DNA of 64,000 bases from positions 62,001 through 126,000 of the forward strand of contig JAHDIF010000001.1 in assembly GCA_020630915.1 (NCBI GenBank), in the 5' to 3' direction. This DNA comes from Dokdonia sp. (lineage in GTDB: Bacteria > Bacteroidota > Bacteroidia > Flavobacteriales > Flavobacteriaceae). A program made the position numbers and the translations under genes. The notes below the pieces were generated by a model. That model saw only the letters and a program-made list of their open reading frames with translations, did no database searches and had not been told where the DNA came from. Shown piece by piece: positions 36,582 to 45,505 of this stretch (position 1 is its first letter; each line of letters starts with the position of its first letter).

Positions 36582-37679
36582 TTATGTTTTTACATCTAAT
36601 GCATCCCTCAATGCGTTTCCAACAAGCATAAAAGCCATCACCAATAACATAATAGCCAGACCTGGAATTATGGCGAGGTAGGGTTTTCCTAAAATAATAT
36701 AACTATAGTGATCTTTAATCATTCCTCCCCAACTGGGTGTAGGAGGTTGTGCTCCTATCCCCAGAAAACTAAGTCCACTTTCAATCAAAATAGCTCCAGC
36801 AAAATTAGCAGCACATATTACAATAAGGGGTCCAAATACGTTAGGAATTATATGCCTAGTAATAATACGATAATCTGTAAACCCCAATGCTCTTGCTGCT
36901 GTAACATATTGCATTTTTTTGACTCCCATTACTTGTCCTCTTACGACACGCGCTACCTCCACCCACATTGTAAGACCTACAGCTATAAAAACCTGCCAAA
37001 ATCCCTTTCCTAAAGCTAGGGTTATGGCAATTACTAAAAGTAATGTAGGAATAGACCACGTCACATTTATAATCCACATAATAAGCGCATCAACCTTACC
37101 GCCATAATAACCAGCTAATGAACCCATGAGCAGGCCTATAAGCAATGAAATAAATACAGCAACAAAACCAATGGCAAATGAAATTCTAGCACCAATTATT
37201 ATCCTACTCAGAAGGTCTCTACCATACTTATCTGTACCTAGAATAAATTTTTTGGGAGCAATATTCGCTTTCGCGAAAGCTACCGCATCTCCTTCTATGG
37301 TAAGCTTTTTCTCCAAGCCCTTTACATTCTCTCCAGTATACAGAAAGTAGGTTATACTATTCTCTTCGGTTGCATAAGAGTCAATTGCGATCTCCGTGTC
37401 GCTTACTTCTTCTCCTAAAAACCATTTTGATAACCACCTTTGGTTACTATCACGATCAGAAGGTATGGTAAGTATTAAAGTTTCAAAACCTGGCCCCTTG
37501 GAATGAATAGATAGATGCATTTGATTTGCATTTTTACTAGTATCAGGAGCAATAATATACCCAAAAAGAGCAACCAACCCGCAAATAACAATATATCCTA
37601 AACTCAAAACGCCCCAAAAATTCTTTCTAAACTTTTGGAGCGCAAGACTTGTAAGCGAACTTGATTGTTGAGACATCAT
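36582..37679 (-). CDS. OppC/DppC-type ABC transporter permease
   Basis: A 365-residue inner-membrane permease. An N-terminal helix (FWGVLSLGYIVICGLVALFG) and a ~110-residue periplasmic domain precede five helices of the BPD transport domain; the ATPase-coupling EAA loop is AARALGFTDYRIITRHIIPN. Such proteins import peptides together with an OppB-type permease, ATPases and a binding protein; none of these is next to it. Start overlaps the stop of the protease gene. A palindrome copy at 37267 is read as VAFAKANI. The substrate is unknown. Confidence 0.88.
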   Translation of the reverse strand: MMSQQSSSLTSLALQKFRKNFWGVLSLGYIVICGLVALFGYIIAPDTSKNANQMHLSIHSKGPGFETLILTIPSDRDSNQRWLSKWFLGEEVSDTEIAIDSYATEENSITYFLYTGENVKGLEKKLTIEGDAVAFAKANIAPKKFILGTDKYGRDLLSRIIIGARISFAIGFVAVFISLLIGLLMGSLAGYYGGKVDALIMWIINVTWSIPTLLLVIAITLALGKGFWQVFIAVGLTMWVEVARVVRGQVMGVKKMQYVTAARALGFTDYRIITRHIIPNVFGPLIVICAANFAGAILIESGLSFLGIGAQPPTPSWGGMIKDHYSYIILGKPYLAIIPGLAIMLLVMAFMLVGNALRDALDVKT

Positions 37680-39838
37680 TAGTCTTTTACAGACGCTATT
37701 TTAGATTTTCTAATATTATTTAGCTTTAAATCTTGTAATACATTTAAGGCTTCTTCTACATAGACATCTTTTCGTAGGCTCTTATGCCATCGAGTACGTT
37801 TTTCTTTTAAGACGGTATCTTTTTCAAAAAGTGATTCTTCATACGGTAGCGATCGATAAGAAAGATTAGAATCATACTCATCCATGGCGTCAAACTTCTT
37901 TGCAAGGGCTTCACTTTCATTTACTCTTTTTTTATACCCCTCATAAGTAAGTGACCATTTTGTGTCATCACGTCTTTCTTTGAGCCATTTTGCATAGTCA
38001 TCTATTAACTGCAGTTGCTCACTCTTTTTCATTCTCGCAACACTCTTATTAATCGTTTCTTCAAAGTCTATATAGCCATCCCAAGTATCGTAATCTGCTG
38101 CTTTAATCTTATCCCATGGCAAAGGGTTTTCTGTATCTCGCTCTCCTATATCTACATAGCTAAACTGATCTGGAACCACTACATCACTCTTTACACCTTC
38201 TAATTGCGTAGAGCCACCATTAACTCTATAAAATTTTTGAGTTGTCATTTTTAAAGCTCCTATATCTCCTAGGTCGTTGGTTCTTAAATATCTATTTAAG
38301 TCCAGAACATTTTGCACTGTACCTTTCCCGTAGGTTTGCTTCCCGCCAATTATGATAGCGCGCTTATAATCTTGCATCGCCGCAGCAAGAATTTCACTAG
38401 CCGAAGCAGAAATCTCATTTACCAAGATTACTAATGGACCATCCCATAGCACGGAGTTATCTTCATCTCTTAGTATTTCTGGAGCGTCAGTATTATATTT
38501 AACCTGTACTACAGGACCTTCTTTGATAAATAATCCAGCAATATCTACCACCGTTTTAAGAGAACCTCCTCCATTATTACGTAAGTCTATAATTAGACCT
38601 TCTATATTTTCATTTTTAAGTCGTTCTATTTCTTTGGCGACATCTGCAGCGGCATTTCGCTGGTTATAATTATCCATATTGAAATAGAACTTAGGAAGGT
38701 TAATGATCCCATAATTACGATCATCTTTATCTACAAAGGCAGATTTTGCATATACCTCCTCTAACTCTACAATATCTCTAGTAATTTCTATATCTCTATA
38801 ACTACCGTCAAGTTTACTCTTTACATTTAGAATAACTTTAGTGCCTTTAGGACCTTTGATAAGTTTAATTGCATCATCAAGGCGCATACCCACAATACTT
38901 GTAGGCTCTTTATCATCTTCTTGCGACACTTTTAAAATAATATCTCCTTCTTGCAGTTCTTCTCCTCTCCAAGCGGGACCTCCAGAAATTATATCTGTAA
39001 CTCGTACCTCTCCATTTCTTTTTTGTAATCTAGCCCCAATACCTTGAAATTGACCACTCATTTGCTGGTCAAAACGATCCTTAGCAACCGGAGGAAAATA
39101 ATATGTATGAGGATCGAACTCTTCTACAATAGCATTTAGAAACATCGCAAAATAATCCTTACGTTCTAACTCATTTGTAAATTCAAAAAATTCTTCCATA
39201 TTATCTGCTACTTCCTCTCTTGCCTTTACTTCTAACTGCTCATCTGAAAGTATTTCTTTAGGCTCGTCGGTCTCGGCTGTAGTAGTCTCATCTTCTTCCG
39301 TCTCCCTTTCTTGGTCTTCCTTTTTATCGTAAAATGAGCTTAGAGCATTAAGTTTAAGCTGTTGTCTCCAGCGCTCCTTAAGAGCTTTTTTATTTTTTAC
39401 AAAAAGTTGAGCCTCATACTCCGTATCTAAAATTTCCTCTTTGGAAAAATCAAAAGGCTTCGAAAGCACCTCTTGTTGTATCTTATTTGCCTCCTCCTGA
39501 CGTTCTAATAGTCTAGTATAGGTAACATTAAAAAAGGTAAGATCCTTTTCTTTAATCATGTCATCTATTTCCTTTTTATACTGGCTAAACTCTTCTATAT
39601 CCTTTTTATAAAAATAACGTCTATACGGATCCAATGCATCTATAAAGTCATTAAAGACATTTTCAGAAAACTCATCATTAATGTCCTTTGCATCATAATG
39701 TCCTCTTTCTAAGACATATCTTATGAGATCTATAAGGGTCTTATCTTTATCTGGATCATCAAAAGATTTAGTAGTAAAACTGCAACTAGCTGCAGAAAAT
39801 AACAGTGCTAAACCTATCAATTTCAAGTTCCTTTTCAT
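37679..39838 (-). CDS. prc: Carboxy-terminal processing protease (Prc/Tsp, S41A family)
   Basis: Periplasmic serine protease that degrades or trims proteins from their C termini, 719 residues. Start at ATG 39838 gives the lipoprotein signal MKRNLKLIGLALLFSAASC; an in-frame ATG six codons upstream is less likely. A helical N-terminal domain is followed by a PDZ domain (GGPAWRGEELQEGDIILKV), the S41 core with Ser in NEISASASEILAAAMQ and Lys in GGKQTYGKGTVQNV, and the Prc C-terminal domain. Together with the peptide permease it fits protein quality control and peptide recycling. Confidence 0.93.
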   Translation of the reverse strand: MKRNLKLIGLALLFSAASCSFTTKSFDDPDKDKTLIDLIRYVLERGHYDAKDINDEFSENVFNDFIDALDPYRRYFYKKDIEEFSQYKKEIDDMIKEKDLTFFNVTYTRLLERQEEANKIQQEVLSKPFDFSKEEILDTEYEAQLFVKNKKALKERWRQQLKLNALSSFYDKKEDQERETEEDETTTAETDEPKEILSDEQLEVKAREEVADNMEEFFEFTNELERKDYFAMFLNAIVEEFDPHTYYFPPVAKDRFDQQMSGQFQGIGARLQKRNGEVRVTDIISGGPAWRGEELQEGDIILKVSQEDDKEPTSIVGMRLDDAIKLIKGPKGTKVILNVKSKLDGSYRDIEITRDIVELEEVYAKSAFVDKDDRNYGIINLPKFYFNMDNYNQRNAAADVAKEIERLKNENIEGLIIDLRNNGGGSLKTVVDIAGLFIKEGPVVQVKYNTDAPEILRDEDNSVLWDGPLVILVNEISASASEILAAAMQDYKRAIIIGGKQTYGKGTVQNVLDLNRYLRTNDLGDIGALKMTTQKFYRVNGGSTQLEGVKSDVVVPDQFSYVDIGERDTENPLPWDKIKAADYDTWDGYIDFEETINKSVARMKKSEQLQLIDDYAKWLKERRDDTKWSLTYEGYKKRVNESEALAKKFDAMDEYDSNLSYRSLPYEESLFEKDTVLKEKRTRWHKSLRKDVYVEEALNVLQDLKLNNIRKSKIASVKD

Positions 39839-39987
39839 AAAATGGTGTATTTGCATTTTTTAACCAACAAGTTACATTAAAAATTGTGCCAAGAATTAAA
39901 AGCACCTTGTAATGTTTTGTTAAACCTACCTCGCTTACATACAGTAGCAATTTACGTATTTTAGCATATAGAAACCAATTTTTTACA

Positions 39988-40761
39988 ATGGCAAAAAAGC
40001 CCCTTATTTTAGTTACCAATGATGACGGTATTACTGCTCCTGGAATACGCAACCTAATTGAGATAATGAGCACCTTAGGAGATATAGTGGTAGTAGCTCC
40101 TGATAGTCCGCAAAGTGGTATGGGTCACGCCATTACTATAAACGACACCCTTTATTGCGACCCTGTAAGCATAGACAAAAATGCTCCATATAAAGAGTAT
40201 AGCTGCTCAGGCACACCCGCAGATTGTGTAAAACTAGCAACACAGCAAATCTTAAAAAGAAAACCAGACTTATGTGTAAGTGGTGTAAATCACGGCAGTA
40301 ATTCTTCTATAAACGTAATTTACAGTGGGACTATGAGCGCTGCAGTAGAAGCAGGCGTTGAGGGTATCCCAGCCATAGGGTTTTCCCTATTAGACTACAG
40401 TCACGATGCAAATTTTGAACATTGCAAGACATACATTAAAAATATTGCAAAGCAAGTACTGGAGCAAGGATTACCTAAAGGGGTTGTTCTTAATGTAAAC
40501 TTCCCGAAAATTTCTAACCAACCTCTTAAAGGAACGAAAATATGCAGACAAGCAAATGCTCTTTGGGTAGAAGATTTTGACAAGAGAGTAAATCCGCAAG
40601 GGAGAGATTACTACTGGCTTACCGGAGAATTTATAAATAAAGACAAAGGAGAGGATACAGATGAGTGGGCTCTCGCAAATAATTATGTTTCTATTGTCCC
40701 TGTGCAGTTTGATCTCACCGCGCATCATTTTATTCAAGACTTAAATAACTGGGAATTTTAA
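39988..40761 (+). CDS. surE: 5'/3'-nucleotidase SurE
   Basis: Survival protein SurE, a metal-dependent nucleoside monophosphatase, 257 residues. The metal site opens with LVTNDDGITAPGIRNL; further motifs are SPQSGMGHAIT, CSGTPADCVK, VSGVNHGSN and YSGTMSAAVEAG. Divergent from the protease gene with a 131-nt gap that should hold both promoters. Length is normal. A palindrome-based repeat separates it from the next gene. Confidence 0.96.
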   Translation: MAKKPLILVTNDDGITAPGIRNLIEIMSTLGDIVVVAPDSPQSGMGHAITINDTLYCDPVSIDKNAPYKEYSCSGTPADCVKLATQQILKRKPDLCVSGVNHGSNSSINVIYSGTMSAAVEAGVEGIPAIGFSLLDYSHDANFEHCKTYIKNIAKQVLEQGLPKGVVLNVNFPKISNQPLKGTKICRQANALWVEDFDKRVNPQGRDYYWLTGEFINKDKGEDTDEWALANNYVSIVPVQFDLTAHHFIQDLNNWEF

Positions 40762-40765
40762 AAAT

Positions 40766-40829
40766 ACGCTTTCGCGAAAGCAAACCTGTGAGATTCACAA
40801 CGATAGGAAGACCACAGCATCAAAAGCTT
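40766..40829. repeat. ~60-bp repeat built on the palindrome (copy 2)
   Basis: Contains the exact palindrome (40768-40781) and then a sequence that aligns with copy 1 at 23213-23277, sharing AAC-TG-GAG-TTCACAAC and an AAGC-type end. It fills the gap between surE and the small membrane protein. Confidence 0.75.
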
Positions 40830-40839
40830 AAAATTATAT

Positions 40840-41118
40840 ATGAAAAAAGAAATACTGATTGGTGTCCTCACTGGGGTTATGGCAAATGCGCTAGGCGTTA
40901 TTTTATATATTCTAGCGTTTTCAGACAAGGGAATTGACGCCACTATACAACAATCGCTATCCGAAGGTTTTTTTGGAAAAATAGTTACGCTAGGTGCGAT
41001 CCTTAATCTCCTTGCATTTTTTCTTTTTATTAAAAAGAAACAAGACTACAGGGCAAGGGGTGTTCTACTAGCAACAGTAATTATTGCTATTGCTGTGATG
41101 ATTCGTAAATTTATCTAG
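40840..41118 (+). CDS. Small integral membrane protein
   Basis: A 92-residue protein with three predicted helices (about 5-28, 45-64, 71-89). KKEILIGVLTGVMANALGVI opens the chain and a basic KKKQDYRARG loop separates the last two helices. I do not recognise a named family. The stop codon overlaps the lpxB GTG by one base, so it is co-transcribed and probably translationally coupled with lpxB; a role in the envelope is inference. Confidence 0.7.
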   Translation: MKKEILIGVLTGVMANALGVILYILAFSDKGIDATIQQSLSEGFFGKIVTLGAILNLLAFFLFIKKKQDYRARGVLLATVIIAIAVMIRKFI

Positions 41119-42236
41119 TGAAATATTATATCATAGCAGGAGAGGCAAGCGGCGATCTTCACGGATCTAATCTTATAAAAGCACTTTATAAGGAAGACCC
41201 AAACGCGACCATACGTTTTTGGGGTGGAGACCTTATGCAGCAAGCTGGTGGAGAACTCGTAGTTCACTATAAAGATAGAGCCTTTATGGGATTTATTGAA
41301 GTGATCTTTAATCTAAGAAAAATTCTTGGATTTATAAAAAAATGCAAGCAAGACATCACTTCTTTTCAACCAGATGCCTTGATACTAATTGATAATTCTG
41401 GCTTTAATTTACGTATTGCAAAATGGGCCAAACCTCTAGGATTTAAAACGCACTATTATATCAGTCCTCAAGTATGGGCTTCTCGCGCTGGGCGTGTTAA
41501 AGATATCAAAGCCTCTGTAGATCATATGTACACTATACTTCCTTTTGTAAAGGATTTCTATAAAAAATATGACTATAGTGCTCATTTTGTCGGGCACCCC
41601 TTACTTGATGCTCTGGCAAACAGATCTGTGATACACCCAAAAGAATTTAATAAAGCGCATAATCTAAGTGACGAGCCTATTATCGCGCTGCTACCTGGCA
41701 GCAGAAAGCAAGAAATAAAAGCAATGTTAGAGATTATGCTAAGCGTAGTCCCTAGTTTTCCGTCCTATCAGTTTGTTATTGCTGGGGCACCTAGTCAAGA
41801 TGCAAGTTTTTATGCTTCTTTTATTGAGCAAATACCGCAAGTGCATTTTATTACTAACAAAACCTATGACTTACTTGGCGTGGCCCACGCAGCTGTCGTA
41901 ACTTCTGGCACCGCTACTCTAGAGACAGCTCTTTTTAAAGTACCCCAAGTAGTTTGTTACAAAGGGAATCGTATTTCTTATGAGATCGCAAAGCGCATCA
42001 TTAAACTAGATTACATTTCTTTGGTAAACCTAATTATGGATAAAGAAGTGGTTACGGAACTTATTCAGCAAGAATTTACTACTAAAAAACTTACTAAGGA
42101 ACTTGAATTCGTTCTAGATCATTCGCGGCGCAAGCAAATGTTTAGCGACTATTATGAATTGGAACAGCGCTTAGGAGGTAAGGGAGCCTCTGCAAAAACG
42201 GCAAAACTTATTGTTCATAGTCTTGGTGATAACTAG
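41118..42236 (+). CDS. lpxB: Lipid-A-disaccharide synthase
   Basis: GT19 glycosyltransferase that joins UDP-2,3-diacylglucosamine and lipid X in lipid A synthesis, 372 residues. MKYYIIAGEASGDLHGSNLI at the N terminus, PQVWASRAGRVKDIKA and ALLPGSRKQEIKAM are the LpxB signatures; the nucleotide site ends with TSGTATLETALFKVPQVVCY. It starts with GTG overlapping the previous stop. lptC and lptE in the same window belong to the same LPS route. Confidence 0.96.
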   Translation: MKYYIIAGEASGDLHGSNLIKALYKEDPNATIRFWGGDLMQQAGGELVVHYKDRAFMGFIEVIFNLRKILGFIKKCKQDITSFQPDALILIDNSGFNLRIAKWAKPLGFKTHYYISPQVWASRAGRVKDIKASVDHMYTILPFVKDFYKKYDYSAHFVGHPLLDALANRSVIHPKEFNKAHNLSDEPIIALLPGSRKQEIKAMLEIMLSVVPSFPSYQFVIAGAPSQDASFYASFIEQIPQVHFITNKTYDLLGVAHAAVVTSGTATLETALFKVPQVVCYKGNRISYEIAKRIIKLDYISLVNLIMDKEVVTELIQQEFTTKKLTKELEFVLDHSRRKQMFSDYYELEQRLGGKGASAKTAKLIVHSLGDN

Positions 42237-42245
42237 GAGAAGTGC

Positions 42246-42259
42246 GCTTTCGCGAAAGC
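42246..42259. repeat. GCTTTCGCGAAAGC palindrome
   Basis: Exact copy 9 nt past the lpxB stop, extended on both sides to CGCTTTCGCGAAAGCG. Confidence 0.95.
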
Positions 42260-42298
42260 GTAATTTTTATACATATTTATAGCTCGTAATACAACTCC

Positions 42299-42769
42299 AT
42301 GAAACAACTACTACCTGCAATCGCCCTTCTTTTTTTGATCACCTCTTGCGGAAGTTCTAAAAACACCTACAAGAGTCCATCAAAAAGCAAGGCTGACCGC
42401 ATTATAAATCAAGCTCAAGCTTTTGCGGGCACTCCCTATAAATGGGGAGGTACTACCCGCAAAGGGATGGATTGTTCTGGATTGATATATGTTGCTTTCC
42501 AGAAGGAAAATATAACGCTGCCACGTGTTTCTAGAGATATGGCCACAAAAGGAAAACCAGTAAAAAAAAGTGCTATTAAAAAAGGGGATCTCGTATTTTT
42601 TAACACCAATAAAAATAGCCGAAAAATCAATCATGTAGGACTGGTTACTCAAGTAAAGGCAGGAGTTATTTACTTTATGCACGCGACCACATCAAAAGGA
42701 GTACTCACCTCTTCTCTAGAAGAACGCTACTGGAAAAGTGCTTACAGTCAAGCTCGTAGAGTTTTATAG
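42299..42769 (+). CDS. NlpC/P60 cell-wall hydrolase lipoprotein
   Basis: A 156-residue C40-family peptidase that cleaves peptidoglycan stem peptides, anchored as a lipoprotein (MKQLLPAIALLFLITSCGSS). The catalytic Cys is in GTTRKGMDCSGLIYVAFQ, the first His in SRKINHVGLVTQV and the final polar residue region in GVIYFMHATTSKGV. Length is typical of single-domain members. It lies between lpxB and comEC, 62 nt after the former. Confidence 0.93.
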   Translation: MKQLLPAIALLFLITSCGSSKNTYKSPSKSKADRIINQAQAFAGTPYKWGGTTRKGMDCSGLIYVAFQKENITLPRVSRDMATKGKPVKKSAIKKGDLVFFNTNKNSRKINHVGLVTQVKAGVIYFMHATTSKGVLTSSLEERYWKSAYSQARRVL

Positions 42770-42823
42770 TTTGTAAAAAATTCTTATTTTCAAGAAAATA
42801 TGTAGTTCCAGCTCCTAGTTTTC

Positions 42824-44854
42824 TTGAATTTGAAGCATCTTAACTTCCCTGTCTTATATAGCTGCCTTAGTCTTATGGTAGGTATCATTCTCGTAGATTA
42901 TGTAGATGTACCCGTCACTATACTGGCTAGTATTTTAGTTGGACTTTTAACGCTGCTCATTACCATACACATTGTAATACAAAGGAGCCGCTATTTAGAG
43001 TTATTTTCTGTTTGCATTGGGGCTTTTTTTATCTGCACTGGCTACCTTTTGCACAAGAGTGTATTACCCGAATATAATACATATCACTACACGCACTTTA
43101 CTTCTAGCAATGTAGAAACCCTATTTATAGAAATTAAGGAACGTCTAAAACCTACAAGCTATCAAGATAAATTTGTAGGTGTTCTTAAAAAAATAGATGG
43201 TGAACGAGCAAGTGGTCTTATCCTAATTAATATAAACAAAGACAGTCTTAGTAAGCGCACTTTACAAGTAGGTGATCATATACATATTAGAACTGCAATT
43301 GACAAAGTTCCCACTCCTAGAAATCCGTATCAATTTGATTACGGCAATTATCTTAAACGTAAAAAGATCTATGGCCAAGTAACTGTAAAGAAATATTCTA
43401 TATTGAATTCTGAATCCAAGAGTAATGGTATTCAAGTGGTTGCAGGACGCTTTCGCGAAAGCATACAAAAAAAATTAAAATCACATGCGTTTACTAAAGA
43501 GCAATTAGCCATCATTAATGCCCTTGTTTTAGGGCAAAGACAAGGTATTGATACCGAAATGAATAAGCAGTATGCAGCGGCAGGAATGATGCATATACTG
43601 GCAGTTTCTGGATTGCACGTAGGGATTATTTTACTCCTACTAAGACTCGTGACGAGACCCATATCAGGTTATAAACTAAGATATATTAGATCGGGTTTAA
43701 TTATTATTCTTATATGGTTATTTGCCATTCTTACAGGGCTCTCACCCTCTGTTTTACGAGCTGCCACTATGTTTAGTTTTTTAGAGGCAAGTGTGCTTTT
43801 GGGCTCAAAGAAAGAGAGTGGTAATGCGTTGATTGCTTCGGCTTTTGTATTGTTGTTATTTGATCCATTATTAGTATATCAAGTAGGTTTTCAATTGAGC
43901 TACCTTGCTGTCTTAGCAATCTTATGGATACAACCCTGGCTTAGCGCACTACTTACTATTAAGAATCGAATTCTTCGTTTTTTCTGGAATACGGCTACTG
44001 TGACCACCGCAGCACAGCTGGGCGTAATGCCTTTAAGTTTATTCTATTTTCATCAATTTCCTGGATTATTTTTAGTCAGTAATCTCCTAGTACTTCCGCT
44101 TCTAGGGGTACTATTAGGCGCCGGAGTTTTTGTAGTTATCCTAGCGGCACTAGATATATTACCGGACTTTTTAGTAACTAGTTTTGGAGCGGTAATAGAT
44201 ACTCTTAACCTTTTTATAGGATGGGTAGCCTCCAAGGAAGAATTTGTCTTTAGACATATTTCCATCTCCATATTTCTTATGCTAGGCATATACTTACTAA
44301 TCGTATCCAGTATTGCTTTGTTTAAAAAATATAGTTTTAGGAGGCTCTTGTTTACATTAACCAGTATTCTAATAGTTACTTTAATTCTAGCCTTTGAAAA
44401 AACAAATGTGCGCCAAGGTCAATTTATTATCTTTCACAAAAGCAAACAAACACTTGTAGGACAGTTTAACCATAGCGAGTTGATGCTGCAAACAGAAGAT
44501 TCTCTCTGGGATTATCACAATGATAGTAGAATACGTTCTTTGCAAGATAATAATAACCTAAGGCACATTACATCATCTAACTTGCAAAATATTATTTCTT
44601 TCAAGAGCAAGAAGGTCTTAATAATTGATAGCCTAGCCGTATATACTATTAAGAACTTCATCCCGCACTACATACTTCTCACCCAATCCCCAAATATAAA
44701 TCTAGAACGCTTGATTGATCATTACCCAAAGGCTCATATTATTGCAGACGGCAACAACTACAAAAGTGACATTGATCGTTGGAAAAAGACGTGTCGCAAA
44801 AGAAAAATCCCTTTTCATAGCACGTATGAAAAGGGAGCTTATATTATTGAATAG
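42824..44854 (+). CDS. comEC: ComEC/Rec2-type DNA-uptake membrane protein
   Basis: A 676-residue channel protein for natural transformation. No ATG fits; translation probably starts at TTG 42824 (or TTG 42830). N-terminal helices and an OB-fold DUF4131 region precede the competence domain with MMHILAVSGLHVGIILLLLR and LSPSVLRAATMFSFLEASVL. The C-terminal ~130 residues occupy the place of the metallo-beta-lactamase-like domain but have no HxHxDH motif, so any nuclease activity must come from another protein. A palindrome copy at 43449 is read as RFRESI. The short C terminus is common in Bacteroidota. Confidence 0.9.
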   Translation: MNLKHLNFPVLYSCLSLMVGIILVDYVDVPVTILASILVGLLTLLITIHIVIQRSRYLELFSVCIGAFFICTGYLLHKSVLPEYNTYHYTHFTSSNVETLFIEIKERLKPTSYQDKFVGVLKKIDGERASGLILININKDSLSKRTLQVGDHIHIRTAIDKVPTPRNPYQFDYGNYLKRKKIYGQVTVKKYSILNSESKSNGIQVVAGRFRESIQKKLKSHAFTKEQLAIINALVLGQRQGIDTEMNKQYAAAGMMHILAVSGLHVGIILLLLRLVTRPISGYKLRYIRSGLIIILIWLFAILTGLSPSVLRAATMFSFLEASVLLGSKKESGNALIASAFVLLLFDPLLVYQVGFQLSYLAVLAILWIQPWLSALLTIKNRILRFFWNTATVTTAAQLGVMPLSLFYFHQFPGLFLVSNLLVLPLLGVLLGAGVFVVILAALDILPDFLVTSFGAVIDTLNLFIGWVASKEEFVFRHISISIFLMLGIYLLIVSSIALFKKYSFRRLLFTLTSILIVTLILAFEKTNVRQGQFIIFHKSKQTLVGQFNHSELMLQTEDSLWDYHNDSRIRSLQDNNNLRHITSSNLQNIISFKSKKVLIIDSLAVYTIKNFIPHYILLTQSPNINLERLIDHYPKAHIIADGNNYKSDIDRWKKTCRKRKIPFHSTYEKGAYIIE

Positions 44855-44863
44855 CTTTAGGGT

Positions 44864-45406
44864 TTATTTAGCTCTAAAGGTATACTTGAATTGTTCCTGA
44901 TATGCCTGCCATTTCTCAGCAGTGGTTAGGTCTTTATAGTCTCCATTTGCAATCATCTTTAAGTAGATTTCCAATTGCTTAGGTGTTTTATAACCTACAA
45001 CTGGTTGTATGTAATTTCCTTGCTCATCAAAAAATACGATACTCGGGTAGCCTCGTAACTTCATTGCCTGCGCAAACTCATGCTGACTATTACGCCCTCT
45101 TCTATTAGGGTCGTGACGCGGGTTTGTATACAAATTATCTAAGTAGTTTACTTCTTCAGTTCCCTCTGCATTAAACTTTACAGCATAATAGTTTGTATTA
45201 AGAAAGTCTGCAACGTCCGTATTTTGAAATGTATTTTTATCCAATAATTTACAAGGACCACACCAATCGGTATAGGCATCTACCATAATAGGTTTAGGAT
45301 CATTTTTTTGAGCCGCTAGTGCCTCATCAAAGGTCATCCAGTTTACTTTTTGAGCCGTAAGAGTACCCATTATTAAAAAGGCTACTACGTATACTAATGT
45401 CTTCAT
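44864..45406 (-). CDS. Periplasmic thioredoxin-like protein
   Basis: 180 residues. Signal peptide MKTLVYVVAFLIMGTLTAQK, then a thioredoxin fold with the redox site YTDWCGPCKLLDKNTF and a cis-Pro region LRGYPSIVFFDEQGNYI. It resembles the DsbD-C / thioredoxin_7 group found in Bacteroidota envelopes. Probable role: disulfide reduction or isomerisation in the periplasm. It lies downstream of the peptide-transporter operon but a terminator separates them; convergent with comEC. Confidence 0.88.
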   Translation of the reverse strand: MKTLVYVVAFLIMGTLTAQKVNWMTFDEALAAQKNDPKPIMVDAYTDWCGPCKLLDKNTFQNTDVADFLNTNYYAVKFNAEGTEEVNYLDNLYTNPRHDPNRRGRNSQHEFAQAMKLRGYPSIVFFDEQGNYIQPVVGYKTPKQLEIYLKMIANGDYKDLTTAEKWQAYQEQFKYTFRAK

Positions 45407-45455
45407 TAACTGTATTTTTAATTATGTCTATTCTTGCACGCTAAGCTTACAAACA

Positions 45456-45484
45456 AAAAACGTTCCAAGATAAGGAACGTTTTT
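45456..45484 (-). terminator. Terminator after the DPP-IV/POT operon
   Basis: Stem CGTTCC / GGAACG extended by A-T pairs to AAAAACGTTCC / GGAACGTTTTT with a 7-nt loop. The left A run reads as T on the minus strand. Confidence 0.82.
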
Positions 45485-45505
45485 CTATAATGAATAGTGT
45501 GCTTT

